Source of the DNA: Bacteroidales bacterium UBA4116
GTDB taxonomy: Bacteria > Bacteroidota > Bacteroidia > Bacteroidales > Tannerellaceae
DNA length: 64,000 nt
Reading direction: 5' to 3'
Assembly (NCBI GenBank): GCA_002381645.1
Contig: DFXE01000007.1
Location: forward strand, 307,201 to 371,200
Shown piece by piece: positions 7,641 through 17,340 of the stretch. Numbering within the stretch: the stretch's first letter is position 1; every line of letters begins with the position of its first letter. The notes under the pieces were generated by a model, which ran no database searches, was not told the DNA's origin, and saw only the letters and a list, made by a program, of their open reading frames with translations. Both the position numbers and the translations under genes were made by a program.

Positions 7641-10052
7641 TTAGTGATTTGTTCCCTCAAACAGATTATGAGAACGCCGGTTTTCATTGTTCCTCATCTT
7701 AAACTGGTTGAAAGTATAACTCAATGTCAGACTGATAAGGGGATATTTAGGTTTTATCGTGGTATATGAATATAGCCCCGATGTTGTGATATTACTATTG
7801 TAGCGGGCCGTGTTTAACAGATCACGGAAAGATAGTGTCGCTGCCACTTTATGTTTAAATAGTTGTTGGCGGACAGCCAAGTTAAGATACCAGAAAGATT
7901 CTGTCCGGCCTTGTGTCGTAACAGACGGGCCTACAAAATTGCCGTCGAACTGGATACGGGTATCCTTACCGAGATCAAAATTGTTAAGCAGCGATATTTC
8001 GTAATTCGTACTCGTTTGCTTGTTCCCGTCGATGCTATATTCGTTTTTTACCTTGTAATGGTAGAGGCTTCCATTGAGCTGCGCGTTCCACCAACGGTAG
8101 ACCTGTACGACTGCCGATACCTCCACGCCGGTAGAATAATCATGTCCTACGTTGGCCATGGAATCGAGCGTGACACCTGCCACATAGGGAACCCTCAGCC
8201 GCTCGATCTTATCTTTGCGGTTCCGGTGGAAAACGGAAGCGGAAAACGAATTACTCTCGCTGCTATAGGAATAATTCAGTTCGAACGAATTGATATATTC
8301 GGGACGAATATCCGGATTACCTATTTCGGCTGTGTAGTAATCCCTGTAGGTGATATAGGGTTCCATAAAATATAATTCCGGACGGTTTGTCCGCCTGCTG
8401 TACGAGAACAAAAGTTTGTGCTGTTTGGCAAAATTCCATCCCGTATGGACGGAAGGAAAGAATTCAAACCTTTTGTACAACCGGTTGGCCCACCCTTTCG
8501 AACTGCGCAACTCCTGCCGGGTATGCTCTCCCCTTACTCCTACCTGGAAATCGAAGGCTTTATAACTATCCGAAACGATCGCATATACCGAATTAATGCC
8601 TTGCTGGAAATAAAAGGTATTATAAATATCGTCACGCCAGTAAAACTCCTTCTTTTCGGGATTCCAGAACTGCATTTTATAATCGCCGTCTTCCAGATAT
8701 GAAAAATACTGGTATCCGGCTTTCAACTGTCCCGTACTCCGGTAAGGAAGTACATAGTTCAGATTGCCGCGCACGGTCCACCGGTGTTCGCTTTCCCATG
8801 CGCGATGGCCTTGTTGCCGGTTATTATTCAGGTCGTACAGGTCACTCTGAAAATATTCGAGGGCGTCTCCACCGTATTTCAGGTAAAACAGGCCGTCAAG
8901 CGTGTGCCCCTTTTCATTGAATTTATGGTTGGCGCTCACACTCCCCTGCCCGTATGTCTCATGGATATCAAAATCGTCGACACTTTTAAAATTTCCATTT
9001 TCAAATTCATGACCCTGCGCAGAACGTTGCTCGGTGTAGTTCAGGTCTCCTTTACGTTTTAACCCCCCGTATCCTGTTTCCAGATCGATGGAATAGGTTG
9101 TTTTAGGCGTGCTGAATCCCCATCCGCCTTTCACGGAATACATATACCAGGTACTTTTTCGCGGACCGCGCGAGCTTGAAACCGTAGTTGTATCATTAAC
9201 AACAGTGGTTTTTTCCTGTGTGAAATCGCTTTCCCGCAAATCATTTACGGCAAAACCGCCCACATACCAGCGCGAACCTTTATTCTGTTTGGTAAGTAAC
9301 AGGTCGATTCCCCGGCTCAGGATGGTATTTCCGTTCACATTTACAAACCCGCTCAGGCCCTGGTCGTATTCTTTTTTTGTAATAATATTAATAATACCTA
9401 CATCTCCCTGCGTATCGTGTTGTGCCGACGGCGTGGTTATTATTTCGATATTTTGAATCTGCCCGGCAGGAATTTGTTTCAGGGCCTGGGTGCCGGAAAA
9501 CACACTCGGTTTACCGTCCACATATACAATAAAACCGCTGCTGCCCCTGAAAGAGACGTCTCCTTCGGCATTTACACGGATAGAAGGTGTGTTTTCAAGG
9601 ATATCCACCGCGGTTCCGCCTGCCGACAATAAGTTTGCCGACGCTTCAATAACGCGTTTGTCAAGTTTATAAATAACCTGCTTTTTATGGGCAACTACCT
9701 CCACTTCCCCCAACCCTACTTCGAGCTGTTTCATCGGGATAATTCCCAGATCGACAGCAACGGAGGTAACAGATATATCCGTTTTCGTATAAACGTCGTA
9801 TCCGACAAGGCGGATCAGCAGGTTATAGGTACCCTGCTTAAGTCCGTTTATTTCAAATGTACCGTCCGCTTCCGGAAGTGTATGGGTTACCGGCGTTTCA
9901 TTTCCGGGAGTGAATAACAGGACATCCGCAAAGTCGACAGGTTTACGGGTCTCCGCGTCAACGATCCGCCCCTTGATCTGATGGGGCGGTACTGCCCATG
10001 CGGATGAAGCGAAGCAAATAATAAAAACCAATAGGTTTACATACGTTTTCAT
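7641..10052 (-). CDS. TonB-dependent outer-membrane receptor with carboxypeptidase-like N-terminal domain
   Basis: An 803-residue outer-membrane protein. A signal peptide (first ~20 residues, ending SSAWA) is followed by a carboxypeptidase-regulatory-like beta-sandwich (about 24-110: IKGRIVDAETRKPVDFADVL), a plug-like domain (about 115-235, with VDILENTPSIRVN and VYVDGKPSVF) and a large C-terminal beta-barrel ending in FKMRNNENRR and a short tail. There is no SusD partner beside it, so it belongs to the stand-alone receptor class rather than a glycan-uptake SusCD pair. It is divergent from the propeller regulator at 10257, which probably controls it. The ligand is unknown. Confidence 0.9.
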   Translation of the reverse strand: MKTYVNLLVFIICFASSAWAVPPHQIKGRIVDAETRKPVDFADVLLFTPGNETPVTHTLPEADGTFEINGLKQGTYNLLIRLVGYDVYTKTDISVTSVAVDLGIIPMKQLEVGLGEVEVVAHKKQVIYKLDKRVIEASANLLSAGGTAVDILENTPSIRVNAEGDVSFRGSSGFIVYVDGKPSVFSGTQALKQIPAGQIQNIEIITTPSAQHDTQGDVGIINIITKKEYDQGLSGFVNVNGNTILSRGIDLLLTKQNKGSRWYVGGFAVNDLRESDFTQEKTTVVNDTTTVSSSRGPRKSTWYMYSVKGGWGFSTPKTTYSIDLETGYGGLKRKGDLNYTEQRSAQGHEFENGNFKSVDDFDIHETYGQGSVSANHKFNEKGHTLDGLFYLKYGGDALEYFQSDLYDLNNNRQQGHRAWESEHRWTVRGNLNYVLPYRSTGQLKAGYQYFSYLEDGDYKMQFWNPEKKEFYWRDDIYNTFYFQQGINSVYAIVSDSYKAFDFQVGVRGEHTRQELRSSKGWANRLYKRFEFFPSVHTGWNFAKQHKLLFSYSRRTNRPELYFMEPYITYRDYYTAEIGNPDIRPEYINSFELNYSYSSESNSFSASVFHRNRKDKIERLRVPYVAGVTLDSMANVGHDYSTGVEVSAVVQVYRWWNAQLNGSLYHYKVKNEYSIDGNKQTSTNYEISLLNNFDLGKDTRIQFDGNFVGPSVTTQGRTESFWYLNLAVRQQLFKHKVAATLSFRDLLNTARYNSNITTSGLYSYTTIKPKYPLISLTLSYTFNQFKMRNNENRRSHNLFEGTNH

Positions 10053-10175
10053 GTGTAATTAAATTATATTAGTCTAAAAAAAAGAGAATTATTGTGTCGT
10101 GTAATTATATCGGACGGATAGGCAAATGTAACGTGATACACCTCAGAGAGGACAGGAAAAATAGTTCAGAAAACA

Positions 10176-10188
10176 GGACGGATCGTCC
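10176..10188. promoter_or_regulatory. Palindrome GGACGgatCGTCC between divergent receptor and regulator
   Basis: Five-base arms around a 3-bp centre in the 204-bp divergent region. A TAnnTTTG element (TATATTTG, 10227-10234) lies downstream, ahead of the regulator gene. It is a candidate operator only. Confidence 0.35.
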
Positions 10189-10256
10189 AAATTGATAAAA
10201 AATTCAATTATGATACCTGTTTTTTGTATATTTGACTATCATTACTCGCTGACCCT

Positions 10257-12941
10257 ATGAAGTGGATATTTACTACTGCGTTTTTAATTCTCTTTTTCGA
10301 TGGAATGGCCGGGAACCGGATATTCCACCGGCTAAGTACTGACGACGGGCTTTCTTCTGCCAATATCATGTCGGTCGTTCAGGACCAGACGGGTTATCTT
10401 TGGGTGGGCACAATAGACGGATTAAACCGTTTCGACGGGAAAACGTTTCAAACTTTTTACACGGACCCGCAAAACGCGGAAAGCATACAACAAAACTACA
10501 TTGATAAATTATTCGCAGATGCGAATGGAAATATCTGGATAACTTTTCCTTCCGGGGAGATAAGTTATTATGACGCGGGAGAGGATATATTTGTAAATTT
10601 TACAAGGGAATGGCTGCAACAACAGGTCAGAATGTACGGAAAACCCTTATGCTTTTATTCGTTCTCACCCGAACAGGTATGGATCGGGACTGAAAACGGT
10701 TTACTGGTATATGACTATCCGTCCGGTTCATTAAAACGGACGGAATCCAGCGGGACGGCAGTTTACAATTCATCTGTGAATTGTATCTATTCCGACAGTC
10801 CGGAAAGCATCTGGTTTGGCACCATAAGCGGTTTCACCCACTATGATACTCACAACAAAACCTTTACCGACTACACTCTTCGCATCAGGAACGATGAAAA
10901 CAATATACAGGAGTTTCCGGCGGGGGTAAACTGCATTTACAGAGATAAACGGGGGTTTCTCTGGATCGGCACAGGTAAACGCGGGGCTTTCCGTACGGTT
11001 AATCCGGACGCTGAACTAATTTTCCGGACGGTTCCGGGTGAAGGGAACCGGATATATCAGTTTCTCGAGTCAGGGCACGGCGATATATGGATAGGCAATA
11101 ATAAGGGAGTAAGCCGTATACACAGCGGATCCGCCGACTCACTGATCATAACGGATTACTTTAGCCATCCTGATGATCTGGCCCCTACAGGTGAATGCCA
11201 TATTACTTCGATGAGGGAAGATATCAAAGGCGATATATGGTTTACCGACAGCCGTTTCAACCAGGGATTATTCTATTATTCCGCGGAGGCGGATACGATT
11301 CTCCGCCTTTTACATCTGCCGGAAAATCCGTATTCGATAAGCAGCAACCAGGTTACAACCATTTATACGGATCATTTTAACAATCTTTGGCTGGGACATA
11401 CCAATTCGGGACTAAGTTATTGCAATCTCGATACACCGGTATTTGATTATATATTCGGCTATGGAAAAGACGGGTGTAGTTTATCTTCCAACCATATCCT
11501 TGCCGTTTATGAAGACAGCCGGCAGAATTTATGGATCGGTACGACGGAAGGCCTCGATCGTATCAATCATACTACCGGAAAAACAGACCTGCGTTTTACC
11601 TTTTCCCCCGGTAAAAAAGGGACCTCCCTTTCGGGAAAAGTGATCAGTTCGATAACGGAAGATGACAACAATAACCTGTGGATCGCTTATATGGATAAAA
11701 ATCCCGACCGGATCGACCTGAATACCTTTGAAAAGGAACCTTTTCATTTTTCGTGGCGTATTGAACATGCCGCTTCTATCCGCACCACCTCCAAAGTATG
11801 CAAAGACCGGAAAGGGAATATATGGTTCACCACATCCAATATGGGCCTCATAAAATACGATCCGGAAAAGAACAAACGATACTATTTTACCCAACCCTCG
11901 GTTTATCCATCGAGCGAGGATGTTACCTATTCCAAATTTTTCAGCCTCTGTGTGGATAAAGACGATCACATCTGGATAGCTTCCAACGGAAACGGGGTAC
12001 GGTGTTTTATTCCCGAAACCGAAACCTATATAAATTACTCGCATCATCTTTCGGACAGGAATAGCCTTCTGTCCGATTATGTGCATGATCTGTACTGCGA
12101 TCCGGAAGGAAGGATATGGATAGGAACCAACCGGGGCGTGAGCTGCTTTACCAAACAAGACCGGATATTCCGTCATTATACTGTAGAGAACGGTTTGTGC
12201 GGAAATGTGGTTCAAAGTATTCAGGAAGCTGAAACGGGTATTTTTATCATTGCCACGAACAAAGGGATCTCACGGCTGAATATAAATAACGGACAAATAC
12301 AAAATTATACGACGGATAATGGATTGCTTACACTTGAACATGCGCCCGGAGTGAGTTGTAAGCGTATCTCGGGTGAAATTGTATTGGGAACGAACAATGG
12401 CATTTTATCTTTTATTCCCTCCAGACTGTCTGTTTATAATAGTACGGACCATTCGCCATTTTACATTGTGAAAGGGAAGAATGGTTTAGATGCGGAAAAG
12501 AATGCAAAACCCTTTCTTTTTGCGGTTCTTTTAGTTGTATTGCTTTTTGCTGCCGGTTATTATGGTTTACGCCGCTTCCGGCATAAAGAAAAAGAAGAGG
12601 TGGCAGTATCCCAGAAACCGCTCTCAGCGTCCGAACAGGCATTTGTTGAAAAAGCCAGGCAGACTGTCATAAAAAACATACAAAATCCGCAGTTCGATGT
12701 CGACATGTTCTGTTCGGAAATGGCTATGAGCCGTGCTAACCTTTTCCGTAAACTGAAAGCCACCACAGGGTATTCTGCCTCTACTTTCACCCGGCATATA
12801 CGCATAGAGAAAGCTGCGGAATTATTAAAGCAAAAAAACTACTCCATAACTGAAATTGCCACCATGACCGGATTCTCTGACCCGAATTATTTTTCCCGCT
12901 GTTTCAAAGATATATACGGCATACGGCCGAGTGAATATTAA
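10257..12941 (+). CDS. Membrane one-component regulator: periplasmic beta-propeller, TM helix, AraC DNA-binding domain
   Basis: An 894-residue protein related to Bacteroidetes hybrid two-component systems but much reduced. It has a signal peptide (1-19), then many two-component-propeller repeats with the WIGT signature (GYLWVGTIDGLNRF, GRIWIGTNRGVSCF and others), a transmembrane helix (about 752-770, FLFAVLLVVLLFAAGYYGL), and a cytoplasmic AraC-type double HTH (about 790-894, with SRANLFRKLKATTGYSAS and ITEIATMTGFSDPNYFSRCF). The Y_Y_Y domain, histidine kinase and receiver usual in the family are absent. Signalling would have to pass straight from propeller to DNA-binding domain. It is divergent from the TonB receptor. 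Confidence 0.9.
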   Translation: MKWIFTTAFLILFFDGMAGNRIFHRLSTDDGLSSANIMSVVQDQTGYLWVGTIDGLNRFDGKTFQTFYTDPQNAESIQQNYIDKLFADANGNIWITFPSGEISYYDAGEDIFVNFTREWLQQQVRMYGKPLCFYSFSPEQVWIGTENGLLVYDYPSGSLKRTESSGTAVYNSSVNCIYSDSPESIWFGTISGFTHYDTHNKTFTDYTLRIRNDENNIQEFPAGVNCIYRDKRGFLWIGTGKRGAFRTVNPDAELIFRTVPGEGNRIYQFLESGHGDIWIGNNKGVSRIHSGSADSLIITDYFSHPDDLAPTGECHITSMREDIKGDIWFTDSRFNQGLFYYSAEADTILRLLHLPENPYSISSNQVTTIYTDHFNNLWLGHTNSGLSYCNLDTPVFDYIFGYGKDGCSLSSNHILAVYEDSRQNLWIGTTEGLDRINHTTGKTDLRFTFSPGKKGTSLSGKVISSITEDDNNNLWIAYMDKNPDRIDLNTFEKEPFHFSWRIEHAASIRTTSKVCKDRKGNIWFTTSNMGLIKYDPEKNKRYYFTQPSVYPSSEDVTYSKFFSLCVDKDDHIWIASNGNGVRCFIPETETYINYSHHLSDRNSLLSDYVHDLYCDPEGRIWIGTNRGVSCFTKQDRIFRHYTVENGLCGNVVQSIQEAETGIFIIATNKGISRLNINNGQIQNYTTDNGLLTLEHAPGVSCKRISGEIVLGTNNGILSFIPSRLSVYNSTDHSPFYIVKGKNGLDAEKNAKPFLFAVLLVVLLFAAGYYGLRRFRHKEKEEVAVSQKPLSASEQAFVEKARQTVIKNIQNPQFDVDMFCSEMAMSRANLFRKLKATTGYSASTFTRHIRIEKAAELLKQKNYSITEIATMTGFSDPNYFSRCFKDIYGIRPSEY

Positions 12942-12968
12942 TTGTTTCACCTCGCCCTGTAAACGATA

Positions 12969-13850
12969 TCAGCCGGCTGTACCTTTCCGGTATTCCATGG
13001 GGGTGGTTCCGGCAAACTGTTTAAAATACCGGCCGAAAAATGACGGATTAGCAAAATTGAATTCTTCCGATATCTGAAGTATGGTAAGATTTGTTGTCCG
13101 CAAATAGGTTTTTATCCCGATAATAACGATCTCATTGATCCAGTTCAAAATAGAATATCCTGTTATATCCTTCACCACTTTCGACAGGTATTTTGGCGTA
13201 AGGCATAAGTTATCTGCATAAAAAGCTACACTCCTCTCCTCTTTATAATGGTTGAAAAGTGACTTGAAAAATGATTCGGTTATCTCCTCTTGCCGCGACC
13301 TGGCCTGGGTAAAATTGCTTTTGCCTGTCATTTCATAAATGGAAAAGATCATTAGCATAAGCGTAAACAAAAGGCTTTTCACGATTTCCTGATTATACGG
13401 TCGGTCTTTCTGATGATAGTGTTTTACGATCAGGGCATGCAGCTCCAGCAGGGATTGAGTAACGTCCTGGGGGACAGTTATACACGGTTGTTCATGCAAG
13501 CGGAAAAGAAAGTCATAATCAGTAGGCGAAGGGTACTCCGAAATAAAGTCGACAGGAAAAAATAGTAATTCGCAGAAAAAATCATCCGATTTAATAACCG
13601 GTCTGACAATCTGCCCGGGCATAATCGTGAGTATCTGGCCTTGCAAAATGTCTAATTCTTTATAATTCAGCCGGAACCGCGCATTTCCTTTCAGACAGGT
13701 ACACATCACCACTCCATCAAAAATAAAAGGTTTATCCACAGAAAAGCCTTCAGGTAGTGGTGCGGAAGTATTATACATTACAAAATTAGTAATAGCGAAA
13801 ATATTCTTTTTCCGTCCGTCGTTGCTGTGAATGCCTTTTGAACTCCCCAT
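12969..13850 (-). CDS. AraC family transcriptional regulator
   Basis: A 293-residue regulator with an N-terminal cupin-like domain and a C-terminal AraC double HTH (CLTPKYLSKVVKDITGYS and TILQISEEFNFANPSFFGRY). It resembles the regulator at 23156-24082 across the HTH region (shared TPKYLS, LTILQISEE and PSFF segments). It is convergent with the propeller regulator and divergent from ftsH. The target is unknown. Confidence 0.92.
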   Translation of the reverse strand: MGSSKGIHSNDGRKKNIFAITNFVMYNTSAPLPEGFSVDKPFIFDGVVMCTCLKGNARFRLNYKELDILQGQILTIMPGQIVRPVIKSDDFFCELLFFPVDFISEYPSPTDYDFLFRLHEQPCITVPQDVTQSLLELHALIVKHYHQKDRPYNQEIVKSLLFTLMLMIFSIYEMTGKSNFTQARSRQEEITESFFKSLFNHYKEERSVAFYADNLCLTPKYLSKVVKDITGYSILNWINEIVIIGIKTYLRTTNLTILQISEEFNFANPSFFGRYFKQFAGTTPMEYRKGTAG

Positions 13851-13996
13851 ACCTAACTTGCTGGTTGTTGAAATGATTACAATAATACAACTTTCTTACT
13901 AAACAAAAAGGGAAAAATAGGACATTTTACCCGAAAAAGATATTATAGAAGGTATGGACAGGGTGCCGATATTTGCCTTATAAAAACAATAAAATC

Positions 13997-15829
13997 ATGA
14001 TAGAAGAAAAAAAATCTTACAATTCACCGTATTACGGTTTACTGATTATGCTGGTATTGCTGTTGCTTTTCAACGCTGTTATATTCCCCGGTATCGTGGA
14101 AAAACAAATTGTGGATACTGATTATGGCACTTTCATCGAAATGGTGGAAAAAGGACAGGTGAAACAGGTGAAAATAGAAGAAAGCAAATTATATTTCCTC
14201 GCTGCCGGAGAAGAGGATAAAGATAAGGTATACCTGACCGGAAGAATTGATGATCCGCAACTGGTAGAGCGTTTGCTATCGGCCGGAAGTCCGAATGAAG
14301 ACGGTAAAATCGTATTTACCAAAACAATCCCCCGCGAGAATTCTCCTCTTATGAGTTTTCTGTTATGGTGGGTATTACCTGCGGTGTTATTCTGGATATT
14401 GTGGCGGTCGGTCAGTAAAAATATGGCCCAGCGCATGGGGGGTGGCAATGTCATGTCGTTTGGAAAAAGCGGCGCCAAGATATATGCCGAATCCGAGATA
14501 AAAACAACTTTCGCTGATGTGGCCGGTCAGGAAGAGGCAAAAGAGGCTTTGAACGAGATCGTTGATTTCCTGCACAACCCCGGTAAATACGCAGAGATAG
14601 GCGCTACATTACCCAAAGGCGCTTTGCTGGTTGGCCCTCCCGGAACGGGGAAAACGTTAATTGCACGTGCTGTAGCCGGAGAAGCAAAGGTACCTTTCTT
14701 TGCCATATCAGGGTCGGAGTTTGTGCAGATGTTTGTCGGGATGGGAGCGGCCAAAGTGCGCGATTTATTCCAGCAGGCTACAGAGAAAGCACCCTGCATT
14801 ATCTTCATTGATGAAATCGACGCGATCGGTAAAAAACGGGATGCCGGTCTCGGTGGCAACGATGAACGGGAACAGACATTAAACCAGTTACTCACCGAAA
14901 TGGATGGTTTCGACGGGAAGAAAGGGGTGGTCATTCTTGCAGCCACCAACCGGCCGGAAACCCTGGACAAGGCATTGTTGCGCCCCGGGCGCTTCGACCG
15001 CCGTATGCAAATGGAACTACCCGACCTCGAAGGTCGCAAAGCCATCCTGGAAGTTCATCTGAAAAAAGTAAAGCACGCCAACATTAATCTTGACCTGATC
15101 GCACGGGCAACCGCCGGTTCTTCAGGGGCTGAACTGGCTAATATCATCAATGAGGGCGCTTTACGTGCCGTACGGATGGGTCGCGGAACCGTAACGACCG
15201 AAGACCTGGAAGAGAGTGTTGAGACCGTCATTGCCGGTGCACAGAAAAAGGGAAAAGTCTTATCGGATAAAGAAAAGAAACTGGTAGCTTATCATGAAAC
15301 AGGGCATGCTTTAGTAGCGGCTAAGCAAACCGATTCGGCGCCTGTACACAAAATTACCATTATTCCTCGTACGTCGGGCGCTTTAGGATATACCATGCAG
15401 GTGGATGAAAGTGAACAAAACCTGATCAGTAAGAATGAACTCGAAAACCGGATCGCTACCCTTACGGGAGGACGCGCCGCTGAAGAGGTTATCTTCAATA
15501 CCATGACTACCGGAGCTTCCAATGATATTGAACAGGCAACCAAATTGGCCCGCGCTATGGTAACCCGTTTCGGTATGAATGACGAGTATGATATGATGGC
15601 CCTTGAGACTGTCAATAATGCTTACCTTGGTGGTGACTCCAGCCTGACCTGTTCGGCTGAAACAGCATCGAACGTTGATAAAGAAGTCCTGAAAATAATC
15701 AGGGACGCCCACATAAAGGCTACTTCCATTATCCGCGATAATATCGATAAGATGCACGAATTATCGGGTTACCTACTTGAAAAGGAAACGATAACCGGTG
15801 AAGAGTTCATGGAAATCTTAAACCGTTAA
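13997..15829 (+). CDS. ftsH: FtsH-type ATP-dependent zinc metalloprotease
   Basis: A membrane-anchored AAA+ protease of about 610 residues that degrades membrane and cytosolic proteins. An N-terminal TM helix (about 11-31), a small periplasmic domain and a second TM (about 120-138) precede the AAA+ module: Walker A GPPGTGKT near 213, Walker B CIIFIDEIDAIG, and arginine fingers in RPGRFDRR. The zinc motif is HETGH (433-437); the family more often has HEAGH. I chose ATG 13997; an upstream ATG at 13973 would add eight residues. The protein is on the short side for FtsH and may be a second copy. It precedes a small protein and an AI-2E-family permease. Confidence 0.93.
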   Translation: MIEEKKSYNSPYYGLLIMLVLLLLFNAVIFPGIVEKQIVDTDYGTFIEMVEKGQVKQVKIEESKLYFLAAGEEDKDKVYLTGRIDDPQLVERLLSAGSPNEDGKIVFTKTIPRENSPLMSFLLWWVLPAVLFWILWRSVSKNMAQRMGGGNVMSFGKSGAKIYAESEIKTTFADVAGQEEAKEALNEIVDFLHNPGKYAEIGATLPKGALLVGPPGTGKTLIARAVAGEAKVPFFAISGSEFVQMFVGMGAAKVRDLFQQATEKAPCIIFIDEIDAIGKKRDAGLGGNDEREQTLNQLLTEMDGFDGKKGVVILAATNRPETLDKALLRPGRFDRRMQMELPDLEGRKAILEVHLKKVKHANINLDLIARATAGSSGAELANIINEGALRAVRMGRGTVTTEDLEESVETVIAGAQKKGKVLSDKEKKLVAYHETGHALVAAKQTDSAPVHKITIIPRTSGALGYTMQVDESEQNLISKNELENRIATLTGGRAAEEVIFNTMTTGASNDIEQATKLARAMVTRFGMNDEYDMMALETVNNAYLGGDSSLTCSAETASNVDKEVLKIIRDAHIKATSIIRDNIDKMHELSGYLLEKETITGEEFMEILNR

Positions 15830-15839
15830 TACCGGTATT

Positions 15840-16142
15840 ATGACCAGGTTTGCCATATTTCTAAAAAGTATTCAATTTGAACAACTCGCACCGGATATCA
15901 GAAAAGTATATTTGTTCGAACGGGAAAAAGAGGTTATTACCGCTACCGGTCATGAACTTCTGACATTGTATGATCTGAACTACCTTCTATTGTGGCTTCT
16001 CGACAAAGGATTAAAACAGATTTACGTTAACGGCATCGGCAAGGATATTAAAGAACAAATAGAAAGAATCGATATCCTTGTGAACGAACTGAACGAAATA
16101 AAGGATAATCCTTTATTGAAAACCATATTATGGAATGAATAG
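15840..16142 (+). CDS. Small conserved protein, possibly NifX/FeMo-cofactor-binding-like fold
   Basis: A 100-residue protein, probably cytosolic, 10 bases after ftsH. I do not recognise a named family with certainty. The order of a VYLFEREKEVI strand, a helix ending LLLWLLDKGLKQIYV, then GIGKDIKEQIERIDILV resembles the RNase-H-like fold of dinitrogenase-cofactor-binding proteins (NifX type). The conserved metal-handling residues are not evident. It is paralogous to the partial protein at 63769-64000, as shown by the shared pattern W-x-L-x-K-x-(V/L)-K-x-IY and the end (E-(L/I)-x-D). Confidence 0.72.
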   Translation: MTRFAIFLKSIQFEQLAPDIRKVYLFEREKEVITATGHELLTLYDLNYLLLWLLDKGLKQIYVNGIGKDIKEQIERIDILVNELNEIKDNPLLKTILWNE

Positions 16143-16154
16143 AAAACGAATAAA

Positions 16155-17285
16155 ATGAGTTGTATGAACGCGATAAAAATTAATTACAATGCGATATTCC
16201 GCATATGCCTGTTGATTGCCGTTTGCCTGTTCGGATATTTTTTTCCGGATGTGACGTTGTATCTTTTCCTGGCTTTTATTGTAATGCTTATCGGTAATCC
16301 GCTGGCTTCGGCGATCAGCAAAATCAAAATTTTCAATAAACCGGTTCCCCGAAGCATCAGTGCCGCCATAACCCTGTTGATATTTATCCTGATCCTTCTT
16401 TTATCGGTATTCTTTTTTGTTCCTTCCCTGATAAAGGAATTAAAAGTATTGGAAAATATCGATTACGAGAAACTGGGGATCAATCTTACTATTTTCTTAA
16501 ACGAAACACAAAGCTTACTGTATAATAATAACCTTCTCCCGGCGGATCAGACGCTGGTAGGCATACTTGTCAATGAGGTAAACAACTGGATAGATTTCAA
16601 CTCGCTCTCATCTGCGCTGACCAGTATCATCAGTTCCGCGGGATCATTCTTTTTTGGTTTGTTTGCGGTCTTTTTTATCGCTTTCTTTTTTATAAAAGAT
16701 GATATACATGTCGAACATTTCATACAGTTTTTCTTTAGCAAAAAATATGCGGGTAGGTTGACCCAGGTTGTCGACAATATCAATCATCTGCTTTCGCGAT
16801 ATTTTGTGGGACTCCTGATAAAAACTGCTATTATGACCTTACTTTTATATGTCGGTTTCCTCTTATTCGGTATGAAAGGAGCATTACTGATGGCGCTGAT
16901 AGGCGGTATTACAAACATTATCCCTTACCTGGGGCCGTTCATCGGATGGGGAATTGTTTGTATATTCAGCCTTTTAAGTGGTGTAGGCAGCGGAATGTAC
17001 ACAGAGATACTGCCCATGCTGGTAAAAATAAGCATAGCTTTTATTTCCGTAAACGCGCTTGAAAATTTAGTATTAAGCCCTGTTATTTATTCTCAAAGCA
17101 TAAAAGCCCATCCGGTAGAAGTATTCTTAGTTACGATCTTAGGCGGAAGAATAGGTGGTATAGCAGGCATGATACTGGGAATTCCTGTATATACTATTAT
17201 ACGAATCGCAGGGATTGAAATTTATAATTATATTTCCGGAAAAGACGATAAGGACGACAGCAGTAAAGGTTTACCATCAGGTTAA
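16155..17285 (+). CDS. AI-2E family transporter (PerM/YdiK type permease)
   Basis: A 376-residue polytopic membrane protein. It has two N-terminal TM helices, a soluble segment (about 90-150), and further TM helices in the pattern of the AI-2E exporter/PerM family. The signature is visible in ALIGGITNIIPYLGPFIGWG and in a C-terminal VFLVTILGGRIGGIAGMILG. Members export small molecules, often Na+ or H+ coupled; the substrate cannot be told from sequence. It lies 12 bases after the small protein and is probably in the ftsH operon. Confidence 0.9.
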   Translation: MSCMNAIKINYNAIFRICLLIAVCLFGYFFPDVTLYLFLAFIVMLIGNPLASAISKIKIFNKPVPRSISAAITLLIFILILLLSVFFFVPSLIKELKVLENIDYEKLGINLTIFLNETQSLLYNNNLLPADQTLVGILVNEVNNWIDFNSLSSALTSIISSAGSFFFGLFAVFFIAFFFIKDDIHVEHFIQFFFSKKYAGRLTQVVDNINHLLSRYFVGLLIKTAIMTLLLYVGFLLFGMKGALLMALIGGITNIIPYLGPFIGWGIVCIFSLLSGVGSGMYTEILPMLVKISIAFISVNALENLVLSPVIYSQSIKAHPVEVFLVTILGGRIGGIAGMILGIPVYTIIRIAGIEIYNYISGKDDKDDSSKGLPSG

Positions 17286-17340
17286 AAAATTGGTTTACTT
17301 ATGTTGTAAATGAGTAATAACCTTTATCTTCGCCGCCATT

